Assembly (NCBI GenBank): GCA_019510125.1
Contig: JAEKKX010000005.1
Span: forward strand, 1-46,008
Origin: Lysobacterales bacterium
GTDB taxonomy: Bacteria > Pseudomonadota > Gammaproteobacteria > Xanthomonadales > Xanthomonadaceae
Direction of reading: 5' to 3'
DNA: 46,008 nucleotides
The notes beneath the pieces are model-generated. The model saw only the letters and a list, made by a program, of their open reading frames with translations. It ran no database searches and had not been told where the DNA came from. A program made the position numbers and the translations under genes. This document shows positions 10,801 to 20,162 of this stretch, piece after piece; position 1 is the first letter of the stretch, and every line of letters starts with the position of its first letter.

Positions 10801-13800
10801 AGGCCTTCCTCCGTCGGCAGCGGCAGCATGCCGGCAGTCCGTTCCAGATGCCGCACGACCGCGTCGGGCGGCTGCATGCCGCCGCTCGCCCACAACGGCC
10901 AGGCGATCGAGACGGTCCTGCCGCGCCTCAGGCCGCGGGCGACGAGGTCGTTCCGGTGGCGAGCGTATTCGTCCAGATAGGCGTTCGCGGTCGCATAATC
11001 CGACTGCCCCGGGTTGCCGAAGGCGGCGCTGACCGAAGAGAACAGCGCGAAGAAGTCCAGCTCGACGTCCTTGGTGGCCTCGTCGAGGTGGAACGTGCCG
11101 GCAACCTTGGGTTCGAGCACCTGCGCGAACTGTTCCGGATCCTTTCCGGTCATCAGTCCATCGGCGCTCCCGCCCGCGCAGTGCAGGATGCCGTGCAATC
11201 CTCCGCCGTGGACAACCAGATCGCTGACGAGCGCCGAAACGTCGTCGCGCGATCCCAGGTCGACACGTCGGTATTCGACACGCACGCCATGCTGCGCACG
11301 CAGCCGATCGAATCCATCGCTTCGCAGCGAGGCGGGATCGCCACGGCCCGTCAGCACCACCCGGGCATGTCGCGTCTTGCCGAGGACCTCGTCGGCGAAG
11401 AGCAGGCCGAGGCCGCCCAGGCCACCCGTGATCAGATAGACGCCATGCTCGTTGAAAACCGACTTGCCCGAACCGACATCCGGACGACGGCGCCAGCGCT
11501 TCCGCCAGAGCGACCCGTCGGCATCGAAACGGAGGGCGGTTTCCGGCAGGCAGGACACGGCGGCGGTCGCGAACGATGCCAGCATCTTCGCGGTCGTGTC
11601 CGCCGGACACAGGATCACCTGGCCGCTGAACCGTGAATGCTCCAGGCGCGCCGTCTTCAGCATGCCGGAAATGCCGGCGAGCGCTTCCCGCTTGCCACCC
11701 TGCGGGATCGCGATCTGCACCAGCACGTCACCCGTCGGGTTGTCCCGGAGCGTGGATTTGACGCGCTCGAAGCAGAGCGCGGCGCTGCGCGCATACCACG
11801 ACGCATGGTCGAGACCATCGGCCTCGGGCAGCGCATCCACGGCACATTCCGGCATGGTCGCGGCCAGGTCCGCCACCGGGATCCCGTCCAGCGCGCTGAT
11901 CAGCAGCCTGCGAGACCATGTCCGCGGGGCCGGGTCTTCCGGTCGTCCGGACACGCGATGCCACTCCGCTTCGGCGAAGATCGCGCCGATTCCGGACGGC
12001 GCGGCCGCGGGCGTCTCGAGGACGGCCCGATGCCGGGTTTCGGCAGGCGCGCTCGCACTGACCGGCTTCTTCTTTGCCGTCGCACTCTCGGCCTCCGGAA
12101 TCCAGCAGCGCTCCCGTGCGAAGGGATAGGTCGGCAGGGACAGGCGCTTCGGAGCGCGACGGCGCGGCAATCCCGACCAGTCGATTTCGCCGCCCTGCGT
12201 CCAGCGGACAGCCAGCGCCTCGAGCCCGCCCTCCTCCGCCGGCGCGGACGATGCGCCGGCGTGGACGGACGGTGTTGCGCCCTTCTTCGATGCGCGCACG
12301 CTTCCCGTGAAGATGTCGCTGCCGACCTCTCCACGCAGGTAGCGTGCGAATTTCTGCGCGGCCTCGGCGGGACTGCGGGCGACGAAGGCGAGCCGCTCCG
12401 CCATTTCGTCGCGGCCGACCTGCAGGGTGTACGCGAAGTCTTCGAAATCGAGGCCCTGCTTCTCCAGCGCCGCAGCCATGGAAGCGGCGTATTCCTGCAA
12501 CCGGTCCGGCGTTTTCGCCGAAAGCACGATCAGTTGCGGTTCGCCGTGGGCGTCGGCAGCGGGCGAACGCGGCTGCGGGACGTATTCCTCGAGCACCACG
12601 TGCGCGTTGGCGCCGCCGAAACCGAACGAACTGACGCCGGCCAGGCGCGGCGTCGCGCGCCCCTCGGCCGAGACCGGAGCGGCCCAGTCCCGGGTCTTGT
12701 CGACGATGTAGAACGGCGTGCCGGAGAGCTTGATGTAGGGATTGAGCTCCTCGAAATGCACGTTCGCCGGGATCTGCCGATGCTTGATCGCGAGCAGCAC
12801 GCGGAGGATGCCGGCGATGCCGGCGGCGGTTTCGAGGTGGCCGATGTTGGTCTTCGCGGAGCTCAGGCCGCAGTGCGCGGTGCCGTCCGCCGGCTTGCCC
12901 TGGCGCTTGTAGAGCTCGCCGAACGCCTTGGTCAGCGCCTGGATCTCGATGGGATCGCCGAGGCTGGTGCCGGTGCCGTGGCATTCGATGTAGCCGACGC
13001 GCGCGGGATCGACATGGGCCTTTTCGTAGGCCTCGATCAGCAACTCGGCCTGGGCCGCGGAGTTCGGCGCGGTCAGGGTGGTGACCTTGCCGCCGTGGTT
13101 CTCCGCGGTCGCGCGGATCACCGCGTAGATGTGGTCGCCGTCGGCCTCGGCCTTGTGCAGCGGCTTGAGCACGATGGCGCCGGAGCCCTCGCCGCGGACG
13201 TAGCCGTCCGCGCGCTTGTCGAACGACTTGCACTTGCCGTCGTTGCTGAGCATGCCCGCCATGCCGAACGAAATGTAGGCGGCCGGGCTGAGCATGACCT
13301 GCACGCCGCCGACGATCGCCATCTCGCAACTGCCGGTGTGGATCGACTCGATCGCACGATGCAGGGCGACCAGGGAGCTGGAGCAGGCGGTGTCGATCGG
13401 CGCGCTGGGTCCGCGCAGGTTGAGCAGGAACGAGATGCGGTTCGCGAGCACCGAATGCGAATTGCCGGAGGCCGAATAGCCGTCCAGGTCGATGTCCAGC
13501 CGGTTCATCAGGTCGACGTAGTCGTTCGTCGCCGCGCCGACGAACAGGCCGGTCCTGGTCCCCGAGAAGTCGGACACCCGGTGGCCGCTGTCCTCGATCG
13601 CCTTCCACACGGTCTCCAGGAAGATCCGCTGCTGCGGATCCATCATCTGCGCTTCGCGCCGGGAGATGCCGAAGAACAGCGCGTCGAACTTGTCGACCTC
13701 CTTCATGAAGCCGCCCCACTTGGAGTTCGACTTGTTGGCCTCCTTGAAGGGATCGCCGTAGAACTCCTCCCAGTTCCAGCGATCGCGGGGAATCACGGAA

Positions 13801-16800
13801 ATCAGGTCGTCGCCGTTGCGCAGGTGTTCCCAGAACTCGTCCAGGTCGTCCGACTGCGGCATCGTCCCGCTCATGCCGACGATGGCGATCGGCATGTCCA
13901 CGAAGCGGTTCACTGGGCGGAATTCCGCCGACGGCTGCGCGCGGGGCGCTTCGATCGCGAGCGGATCCCATCCCTTGCCGAAGCGGATCCCGGCGTCGTC
14001 CGCCCGGGGCGCCGCCGACACCGCGGCCGACCCGGCCGCCGCCGGGGACGCCGCGGCCGTCTTGCCGCCGTGGACCCGCGCCACCTCCTCGCTGCGCTCG
14101 GCCGCGAGATACTTCGCGACCTCCTGGATCGAGGGATAGTCGAAGAACAGCACCGGAGTCACGTCGACGCCGTAGACGCTGTTGATCTCGTTGGCGTAGG
14201 TCGTCAGGCCGATCGAGTCGAAGCCGAGGTCCAGCAGCACGCTGTCGGGCGAGATGTCCGCCTCGTCGAGCTTCAGGAATTCCATGGCGATGCGGGTCAG
14301 TTCCGCCTGCACGCTCGCCGCGTGGCCGCCCGCGGGCGAAGCCGCGCCGGTCGCGACGGAAGCATCCGAGGCCGCTGGCGACGGCGCCGCCGGCTTCTTG
14401 CGCAGTCCCCACGCGGTCTCGATCTTCTCCTGGACGCCCTCGAGCACGGCGAGCTGCGTCGCATCGGACGCGAGCGCGTCGATCATCGCCGCGGTGCCGG
14501 TGTCGGTCGCCAGCAGCTTCAGGCCGAGCGTCTTGGTGAACATCTGCTCGGTCTGCTCGTCGACGCGCATCCCGCCGTCGGCCCAGAGCGACCAGTTGAG
14601 GCTCAGCGTCTTGCCGCGGCGGCTGCCGGCTGCGCGCAGGCGTTCGCGCGCGAACGCGAAGCTGTCCATGTAATGGTTCGCGTAGCCGTAGTCCGCCTGC
14701 CCCGCGTTGCCGGCGACCGCCGCCATCGAGGAGAACAGCACGAAGAAATCGAGCGGATCGTCGACGGTCGCCGCATCGAGATTGTGGGTGCCGCGGATCT
14801 TCGGCGCGAGCACCGCGTCGAAATCCTCGCGGGTCTTGTTGCGGATGAACGAATCGCGCAGCACGCCGGCGCTGTGGATGACGCCGTTGATCCCGCCGAA
14901 GTGCGCATGCGCCTGGTCGACCGCCTGGCGCAGGCTGTCGGCGTCGCACACGTCGGCCGCCACGTAGAGGGCCTCGCCGCCGCAGGCGCGGACGCGCTTG
15001 CAGGCGGCCGCGATCGCCTCGTTTTGCGCAGAACGGCCGGTCAGCACCAGCCGCGCGCGGTAATGCGTGGCCAGGTATTCGGCGAAGATCAGGCCGAGGC
15101 CGCCGGCGCCGCCGGTGATCAGGTACACGCCGCCCTCGCGCGGCAGGTGCTCGGCGGACGCCGCCTCGGCATGCGGTTGCAGCGGGTATGCCTTGAGGCT
15201 GCGGACTTCGCGCGCGCCTTCGTGATGGCGCACGGAAACGGCGTCCGCGGCATCGTCGCCGAATTCGGTCCGCAGCAGCGCCGCGACGCGACCGATGCCC
15301 GCATCCGACCGCTCGATCCCGACCGCGCGGCAGCGAACCTTCGGGAATTCCAGGTGCATCGCCCGGAACAGGCCGGCGATCGCCTCGTATTCGGCCGGCG
15401 CCGTCGCATCGGCGACCGGGTACGCGAACAGCAGTTGCACGCGACGGTCGAGCTTGGCGTTCGTCAGCGCCCTGCAGATGGCCAGCGCCGCGTGCGCGCT
15501 GCGTTCGATGCGCGCGTCGCGGCGGGCGTCGTCGAAGGCGTCGTCATGCAGCGGCCAGGCGATGCAGAGCTTGTCGATGCCGCCTTCGACCACCGTCGAC
15601 GCGATCACCTGGTCGTAATCGGCCTGTCGGGCGGGGTCGAACGCGATCCTGTCTGGAGCGATCGCTGCGAACGCGTCCGCGGGCGTCGCCAGGACGAAGC
15701 GCTGATCGGGACGACCTGCGCCCGCCGCGTCGCGGAAGGCGTCGCGCAGCGTGGCGTCGTCGTCGAAGAACACGACCCGGTCGACGCCGCCCGCCGGCGC
15801 AAGCTCGATCGGGGCGCTGCGCCATTCCGGCGCGTAGAACAGCTTGGCGAACGCGGAGGTGTCGCCCGGCGCCGCAGGCTTGTGGACCTCGGCGATCGGC
15901 ACGCCGGTCGCTTCCTTGATGCGGACCAGGACCTTGCCGGTCGCGTCCAGGATCGTGACGTTCTTCCTCGAGACGCGCGACTGCTCCGCGCGCTCGTTCT
16001 TCATCTCGGTGACGTAGCTCCAGCAGTCCGCGGGCAGCGGATGCAGCACTTCCACTTCGCCGATCGAGAACGGGACCAGCATGTTGCCGCTGGAATCGCC
16101 CAGTTGCGCGGCGACGCCGGCCTGCAGCGATCCATCGACCAGCGAGGGATGCAGCAGCATCGAGGTCAGGTCGGCGAGGCGCGACTCCGGCAGCTTGAGA
16201 CGGCCGAGCGTCTCTCCCTCGCCCCGGTACACCTCCTGCAGTGACTGGAAGCTCGGCCCGAGGTCCAGTCCGAAGGACTTGAACAGCGGATACGCGTCGC
16301 GGCCTTCGATCGCCTTCTCGCAGCGCGCCTGGATCGCCGCCAGGTCCAGCCGCTCGTCGGCCGGCGCTTCCGCGCCGTAACTGATGCGGCCCTGGGAATG
16401 CAGGATCTTCTGTCCCGCGATCTCGCCGTAGACCTCGAAACGGACGCCGTCGCTGGCGGGCTTGAGCTCGATCCAGGCGTCCGCGGGCTCGCCCTGCTTC
16501 ACCGCGATCGGACTGACCCACACGATGTTGTGCAGCTTGCGCACGGGCCTGTCGGCGGCGAGTTCGCCGGCCTTGCGCGCCAGTTCCAGGTAGGCGACGC
16601 CCGGCAGCGTGGGCACGTCCATGACCAGGTGGTCGTAGATGAAGAATTCGCGCGCGTTGAACGATTTCCTGAAGAGCTGCCGCTCGAACGTGGATTCGTT
16701 GCTGTCGAGCAGCGGATGCAGCCCTGCGCGCATCGGCAGCGCGGCGGCGGGGTTCGCGGCCGGAACCGGCACCCAGTGGCGCTTGTCCGCGAACGGATAG

Positions 16801-19800
16801 GTCGGCAGCGACACGCGCCCGCCGACGGCGGCGCCCTGGGTGCCGCGCCATTCGGAGAACATGCCGTCGACCCAGAGTTTCGCGAACTTCGCCGGGTCGC
16901 GCCGGCGCGAAAGCAGGCCGATGACCTCTTCGCGCTCGGACCGGCTCATCAGCCGGGTGATCGGGTCGGCATTCTTGACGTTGCCGGAAAACACCCCTTC
17001 GTTGCGCTTCCCCGCAAGGAAGGCCGTCAACCGTTCGCACGCCTCCTGCGGACTCCGCGCCAGGACCGCGGCGCGATGGTCGAACGGCTTGCGGCCGGAC
17101 TGCAGGGTGAACGCGATGTCGCCCAGCGGAGGCAGCGTCGCCTCGCCGGAGAGGAAATCGAGCAGGCGGCGCGCGACATCCGCCAGTTGGGTCTCGGTCC
17201 GCGCCGACAACGGCAGGATGTGGACCGTGGCCGAAGGCGCCTGCGCCTTCGGCGGCGACACCCAGCTTTCGACGATGACGTGGGCGTTCGAGCCGCCGGC
17301 GCCGAACGAACTGATGCCCGCGCGCAGGGGCTGCGGGACGCCGTCGATTTCCCTCGGGAGCCAGGGCTCGAGCCGCTGCTGGACCTGGAAGAACGACTTG
17401 TCGAAATCGATGTGTTCGTTGAGCTCCGCCGAATGCAGCGACGGCACGAGCTGTCCGTGGCGCATCTGCAGCAGGATCTTGGTCAGGCTCGCGACGCCCG
17501 CCGCGGCCTCGAGATGGCCGATGTTGGATTTCAGCGAGCCTAGCGCGCAGCCGCGCCGCTCGATCCCCGAGTCCCGGAACGCGTTGTCGAGCGCGGAAAC
17601 CTCGAGCGGATCGCCCAGTTCCGTGCCCGTGCCGTGCGCTTCGATGTAGCCGATGCTCGCGGCGGGCACGCAGGCGCGCTGGATCGCCTCGCGGACGAGA
17701 TTCGTCTGCGCCTTGGGGTTGGGGACCACGAAACCGCTGGTGCGGCCGCCGTGGTTGACCACGACGCTCTTGATGACGCCGTAGATGCGGTCGCCGTCCT
17801 CGATGGCGCGGGCCAGCGGCTTGATGTAGACCGCGCCGACGCCCTCGCCCGCCACGTAGCCGTTCGCGCCGTGGCCGAAGCTGCGGCACACGCCGTCCTT
17901 CGACAGCGCGCCGCCGGACCAGTTGATGTCCCACTTGCTCTGATGGAGATCGAGGTTGACGCCGCCGACGATCGCCGAACCGCATTCGCCGGCATAGATG
18001 GCCTCGCAGGCGAGATAGAGCGCGGTGAGGCTCGACGAGCAGGCCGTGTCCACGGTCAGGCTCGGACCGGACAGGTTCATCGCGTACGAGACGCGATTGG
18101 CGATGCTCCAGAGGAAGGAGTTCGGCGCCTGGGATTCGCCGCAGTGCTTCTCTTCGACGCCGAGCGTCTGGTACATCGCCCAGACCGCGCCGACGTAAAC
18201 GCCGACCCGGTCCGCCGCGGCGGTGGAACCGATCGACTCGGGGTAGTAGCCCGCGTCCTCCAGCGTTTCCCAAGCCACTTCGACGAACAGCCGCTCCTGC
18301 GGATCGAGCCGTTCGGCGTCCTTCGGCGGGATGTTGAAGAACAGGGAATCGAACTTGTCCACGTCGTCGATGAAGCCGCCGCGGTAGCGCGCCGCGGGGC
18401 CGTAGCGCAGGCGCTGTTCGTAGCGCGCCTGCGGCAGTTCCTCGATGCAGTCGCGTCCCGAGCGCAGGTTCTGCCACAGCTCGTCGACGTTGCGCGCCTT
18501 GGGATAGCGCCCCGCCATGCCGACCACGGCGATGTCGAACACCCGGCGTTCCGCGGGCGCCGGCGCTTCGATTCCGCCGACGACGACCGGGGCCTCGGCG
18601 ATCGCGGGATCGGACGCGCGTTCACCGGCGTCCTCGACGACCGCGGGCGAGGCGTCCAGGGCATCAGACGTGTCCGGCGTGTCCGCGCATGCCTGCGCGT
18701 GCGCCTGCCCGGCCACGCCGTCGGACGGATGGGCGATGGATCCCGCGGCGTCTTCCGGCGCCGCTTTCAGTGCGTATTCGGTGTTCATTTCGCCGAAGGC
18801 GGCACTGGGTTGATTCGACATCACGAGCTCCGGAATGTTGGTCGATCGCGCGAACGACGCGTCGAGTCTTGCCACGATGATGTCGATCTGGGCGACATCC
18901 AGTCCCATGGGCAGCGCGATGCGCACGAGCCCGGAAGTCTCCGGGCGTCGGCGCATGCCGGCGTTGTGCGCAGCGGCGCGGATGCCCGTTTCCATGTACA
19001 GCCAGGCGAGGAACGAGGCGACCGGCGTTTCCAGCCGCGAAAACGCCGGCATGCGGCCAACGTCGACGAGTACGCAGTGGCCGCCGACCGGCGCCACGAC
19101 CGGGACGCCGCGCGCTTCCAGCGCGCGCCAGACGCGCTGTGCGGCCTGCATGCGTGCATCGAGCGAAGCCTCGAGGAAGCGGCGGTCGCGCATCGACAGC
19201 GCGATCAGCCGCCGGTCCAGCGGGTCGAGCGCGGTTCCCGCCTTGTCCGCGGCGTCGTGCGCGGCACGGTAGAGCGCGCTGTCGTTGGTCGCGATCAGCC
19301 CGCCCTTGTCGATGCAGAAGTCCTTGGGAAGACTCGCGACCACCGTATCGGCGCAGGCCAGCAGGGCGTGCACCGCGTCGAACAACCCGGGCCGTGCCGC
19401 ATCGGCGGCGTCGGCGCCATCGATGCGGACGGCGTCGGAGTGGGCGCCGTCGAAGCGCGCGTTCTCGAGGATCCGCGTCGCGTCGAGCACCAGCGGAATC
19501 GCGTGCGGCGCCAGCAGGGACCGGACCGCGCGCAGGTGCTCCACCGACACCGGCTGGCCGCCGGCGGCGTTGTCGCTGAGCTCGATGCAGACCATCGCCA
19601 CCTGGGTGGGCGACTTTTCCAGCACTTCGCGCAGCCCGGCCAGGTCGATGTCGGCCTTGCCCGGGACATCGGCCGCGAATTCGAAGAACGCGCGGGCGGG
19701 CAGTTCCTTGGGCCTGAAGTCGTTGCCGATCTGGTGGGCGATGTTCGTCGGGAACATCAGGTTCTGGCAGACGATGCCCTTCCTGGCCCAGGCGCGGTAC

Positions 19801-20162
19801 AGCGCCTGCTCGGCGGTTCTGCCGGACTCGGTAAACACGAAATGCGCGAAGGGGAACACCGAGCGCACGCACGCATCGACGTCGACCGGCTCCTGCATCC
19901 GGTCCCGGAGCGCGCGCATCCTGCGGTCGATCGCGGGCAGCGCCAGTTGCGCCCAGGAGTCGGTCTTCAGGTCGAATTCGATCGCGTCCGCCGGCAGGCG
20001 CATCGGGTTGTAGTGCGCCGCCGCGAGCGCCGCGACGCGGTTTCCGACGGAGGCGGCCCCGGGATCGGGCGCCCCTTCATTCAAACGGTCAATGACATTT
20101 TTTTTTTTCGCCGCCATCCGGGGGAAGGGCGACTGCATCGACAGGCGAGCGGACCACGGCAT
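7899..20162 (-). CDS. trans-AT polyketide synthase with N-terminal tryptophanase-like PLP domain (lyase-KS-DH-KR-ACP-KS-KR-ACP-KS-ACP)
   Basis: 4,087 residues from the ATG at 20162; ATGs at 20138 and 20117 are alternatives, none with a good ribosome binding site. Residues about 25-435 follow the tryptophanase / tyrosine phenol-lyase family: ESGRTAEQ, NAAGGQPVS, LDATRILENARF (PLP Asp), SLPKDFCIDKGG with the presumed Schiff-base Lys280, and GGHCVLVD. Then come KS1 (about 540-965, Cys708), DH (about 1149-1420), KR (about 1440-1895; TGGAGGLG, YGYAN), ACP (Ser1983), KS2 (about 2092-2520, Cys2260), KR (about 2560-3110), ACP (Ser3212), KS3 (about 3300-3725, Cys3466, HGTGT) and ACP (Ser3985). No AT is present. 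Oddities: the DH has Asp for Gly in HxxxGxxxxP; the last ACP reads GVVSS instead of GxDS; KS3 has SIGH for NIGH. The C-terminus is acidic and docking-like (ending DYERVTF). The ORF overlaps the DUF2156 gene. The substrate of the lyase domain is unknown. Confidence 0.95.
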   Translation of the reverse strand: MPWSARLSMQSPFPRMAAKKKNVIDRLNEGAPDPGAASVGNRVAALAAAHYNPMRLPADAIEFDLKTDSWAQLALPAIDRRMRALRDRMQEPVDVDACVRSVFPFAHFVFTESGRTAEQALYRAWARKGIVCQNLMFPTNIAHQIGNDFRPKELPARAFFEFAADVPGKADIDLAGLREVLEKSPTQVAMVCIELSDNAAGGQPVSVEHLRAVRSLLAPHAIPLVLDATRILENARFDGAHSDAVRIDGADAADAARPGLFDAVHALLACADTVVASLPKDFCIDKGGLIATNDSALYRAAHDAADKAGTALDPLDRRLIALSMRDRRFLEASLDARMQAAQRVWRALEARGVPVVAPVGGHCVLVDVGRMPAFSRLETPVASFLAWLYMETGIRAAAHNAGMRRRPETSGLVRIALPMGLDVAQIDIIVARLDASFARSTNIPELVMSNQPSAAFGEMNTEYALKAAPEDAAGSIAHPSDGVAGQAHAQACADTPDTSDALDASPAVVEDAGERASDPAIAEAPVVVGGIEAPAPAERRVFDIAVVGMAGRYPKARNVDELWQNLRSGRDCIEELPQARYEQRLRYGPAARYRGGFIDDVDKFDSLFFNIPPKDAERLDPQERLFVEVAWETLEDAGYYPESIGSTAAADRVGVYVGAVWAMYQTLGVEEKHCGESQAPNSFLWSIANRVSYAMNLSGPSLTVDTACSSSLTALYLACEAIYAGECGSAIVGGVNLDLHQSKWDINWSGGALSKDGVCRSFGHGANGYVAGEGVGAVYIKPLARAIEDGDRIYGVIKSVVVNHGGRTSGFVVPNPKAQTNLVREAIQRACVPAASIGYIEAHGTGTELGDPLEVSALDNAFRDSGIERRGCALGSLKSNIGHLEAAAGVASLTKILLQMRHGQLVPSLHSAELNEHIDFDKSFFQVQQRLEPWLPREIDGVPQPLRAGISSFGAGGSNAHVIVESWVSPPKAQAPSATVHILPLSARTETQLADVARRLLDFLSGEATLPPLGDIAFTLQSGRKPFDHRAAVLARSPQEACERLTAFLAGKRNEGVFSGNVKNADPITRLMSRSEREEVIGLLSRRRDPAKFAKLWVDGMFSEWRGTQGAAVGGRVSLPTYPFADKRHWVPVPAANPAAALPMRAGLHPLLDSNESTFERQLFRKSFNAREFFIYDHLVMDVPTLPGVAYLELARKAGELAADRPVRKLHNIVWVSPIAVKQGEPADAWIELKPASDGVRFEVYGEIAGQKILHSQGRISYGAEAPADERLDLAAIQARCEKAIEGRDAYPLFKSFGLDLGPSFQSLQEVYRGEGETLGRLKLPESRLADLTSMLLHPSLVDGSLQAGVAAQLGDSSGNMLVPFSIGEVEVLHPLPADCWSYVTEMKNERAEQSRVSRKNVTILDATGKVLVRIKEATGVPIAEVHKPAAPGDTSAFAKLFYAPEWRSAPIELAPAGGVDRVVFFDDDATLRDAFRDAAGAGRPDQRFVLATPADAFAAIAPDRIAFDPARQADYDQVIASTVVEGGIDKLCIAWPLHDDAFDDARRDARIERSAHAALAICRALTNAKLDRRVQLLFAYPVADATAPAEYEAIAGLFRAMHLEFPKVRCRAVGIERSDAGIGRVAALLRTEFGDDAADAVSVRHHEGAREVRSLKAYPLQPHAEAASAEHLPREGGVYLITGGAGGLGLIFAEYLATHYRARLVLTGRSAQNEAIAAACKRVRACGGEALYVAADVCDADSLRQAVDQAHAHFGGINGVIHSAGVLRDSFIRNKTREDFDAVLAPKIRGTHNLDAATVDDPLDFFVLFSSMAAVAGNAGQADYGYANHYMDSFAFARERLRAAGSRRGKTLSLNWSLWADGGMRVDEQTEQMFTKTLGLKLLATDTGTAAMIDALASDATQLAVLEGVQEKIETAWGLRKKPAAPSPAASDASVATGAASPAGGHAASVQAELTRIAMEFLKLDEADISPDSVLLDLGFDSIGLTTYANEINSVYGVDVTPVLFFDYPSIQEVAKYLAAERSEEVARVHGGKTAAASPAAAGSAAVSAAPRADDAGIRFGKGWDPLAIEAPRAQPSAEFRPVNRFVDMPIAIVGMSGTMPQSDDLDEFWEHLRNGDDLISVIPRDRWNWEEFYGDPFKEANKSNSKWGGFMKEVDKFDALFFGISRREAQMMDPQQRIFLETVWKAIEDSGHRVSDFSGTRTGLFVGAATNDYVDLMNRLDIDLDGYSASGNSHSVLANRISFLLNLRGPSAPIDTACSSSLVALHRAIESIHTGSCEMAIVGGVQVMLSPAAYISFGMAGMLSNDGKCKSFDKRADGYVRGEGSGAIVLKPLHKAEADGDHIYAVIRATAENHGGKVTTLTAPNSAAQAELLIEAYEKAHVDPARVGYIECHGTGTSLGDPIEIQALTKAFGELYKRQGKPADGTAHCGLSSAKTNIGHLETAAGIAGILRVLLAIKHRQIPANVHFEELNPYIKLSGTPFYIVDKTRDWAAPVSAEGRATPRLAGVSSFGFGGANAHVVLEEYVPQPRSPAADAHGEPQLIVLSAKTPDRLQEYAASMAAALEKQGLDFEDFAYTLQVGRDEMAERLAFVARSPAEAAQKFARYLRGEVGSDIFTGSVRASKKGATPSVHAGASSAPAEEGGLEALAVRWTQGGEIDWSGLPRRRAPKRLSLPTYPFARERCWIPEAESATAKKKPVSASAPAETRHRAVLETPAAAPSGIGAIFAEAEWHRVSGRPEDPAPRTWSRRLLISALDGIPVADLAATMPECAVDALPEADGLDHASWYARSAALCFERVKSTLRDNPTGDVLVQIAIPQGGKREALAGISGMLKTARLEHSRFSGQVILCPADTTAKMLASFATAAVSCLPETALRFDADGSLWRKRWRRRPDVGSGKSVFNEHGVYLITGGLGGLGLLFADEVLGKTRHARVVLTGRGDPASLRSDGFDRLRAQHGVRVEYRRVDLGSRDDVSALVSDLVVHGGGLHGILHCAGGSADGLMTGKDPEQFAQVLEPKVAGTFHLDEATKDVELDFFALFSSVSAAFGNPGQSDYATANAYLDEYARHRNDLVARGLRRGRTVSIAWPLWASGGMQPPDAVVRHLERTAGMLPLPTEEGLAAFKRCLESGMVNAMVLYGTVDRLDASLGQDAMERASALPAAGAGRPSRPQGSLLDKQVRSEVLGILSEVLLLPEERIQPDALLNEYGLDSIGVANFVRIVNERYSLDLAPALLFEYPTYEAFCGHLLDAHRERLADHHGKGSETMADAEIANPAIATDDAGISPAAAVVDVRATGDIDVAIVGISATMPGADSAAAFWRNLIAGVDPITEVPAERWDWRGSGEGAAPPRGVRWGGFVADVDKFDAGFFEIAPGEAALMDPQQRLFLQSAWNAIEDAGHRAADLAGTRTGVFVGLSGFDYSEVIRASGIGSVAQSATGMAHCLLPNRLSYLLDLRGPSEAIDTACSSSLVAVHRAVEAIAGGDCEMAIAGGVNLMLAPSLQSALGHAGMLAGDGRCKTFDRNADGYVRSEGCAAVLLKRLDRAVADGDEIYGVVKGSAVNHGGRAMGLTAPNPNAQAEVVAEAYRRAGVDVAHVGLVETHGTGTPMGDAVELNGLRKAFGELASRTGGDAGLAASRECMVSSVKTSIGHLEAASGIASLIKVLLSMRHRTIPGLLHFTELSPQIRLDGTRFRIARETRAWQAFEGPAGERLPLTAGVSSFGFGGVNAHVVVQEHAPAQPPTGATADRGLSRLIVLSAKTREQLHQRAAALAEYLDADAAAEGVDLARIAYTLQTGRDGMAHRLGLRAASLEELSKALHAFAADGRVPAGGHCGEPERTSESMSSIDRDPQLKRMIVDKWIENGDHGAILELWSRGVDIDWNALYGDRRPRRVHLPGYPFARSRHWVDTFHASTAGVAPQEPHAPGPIEASSAAQRPATPTVQAPATTPKALAVRFIRRALSQQLQVPPESLPLDRTLLEMGVVSSGIASLVRQVNTTLDLDLVPSLMFEHPTIDGFATYLSGIAADALLRHAVPDEAAQPAAVVAEATRQDVDDQDVRHVLQDRDLIDKVLWKQDASDEDYERVTF

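Noticed and set aside
56-16244. Very long plus-strand open frames (1,286 to 1,535 codons) opposite the PKS genes
   Set aside because: Their translations are Arg/Ala/His-rich without any domain pattern. They are antisense shadows of GC-biased PKS codons.
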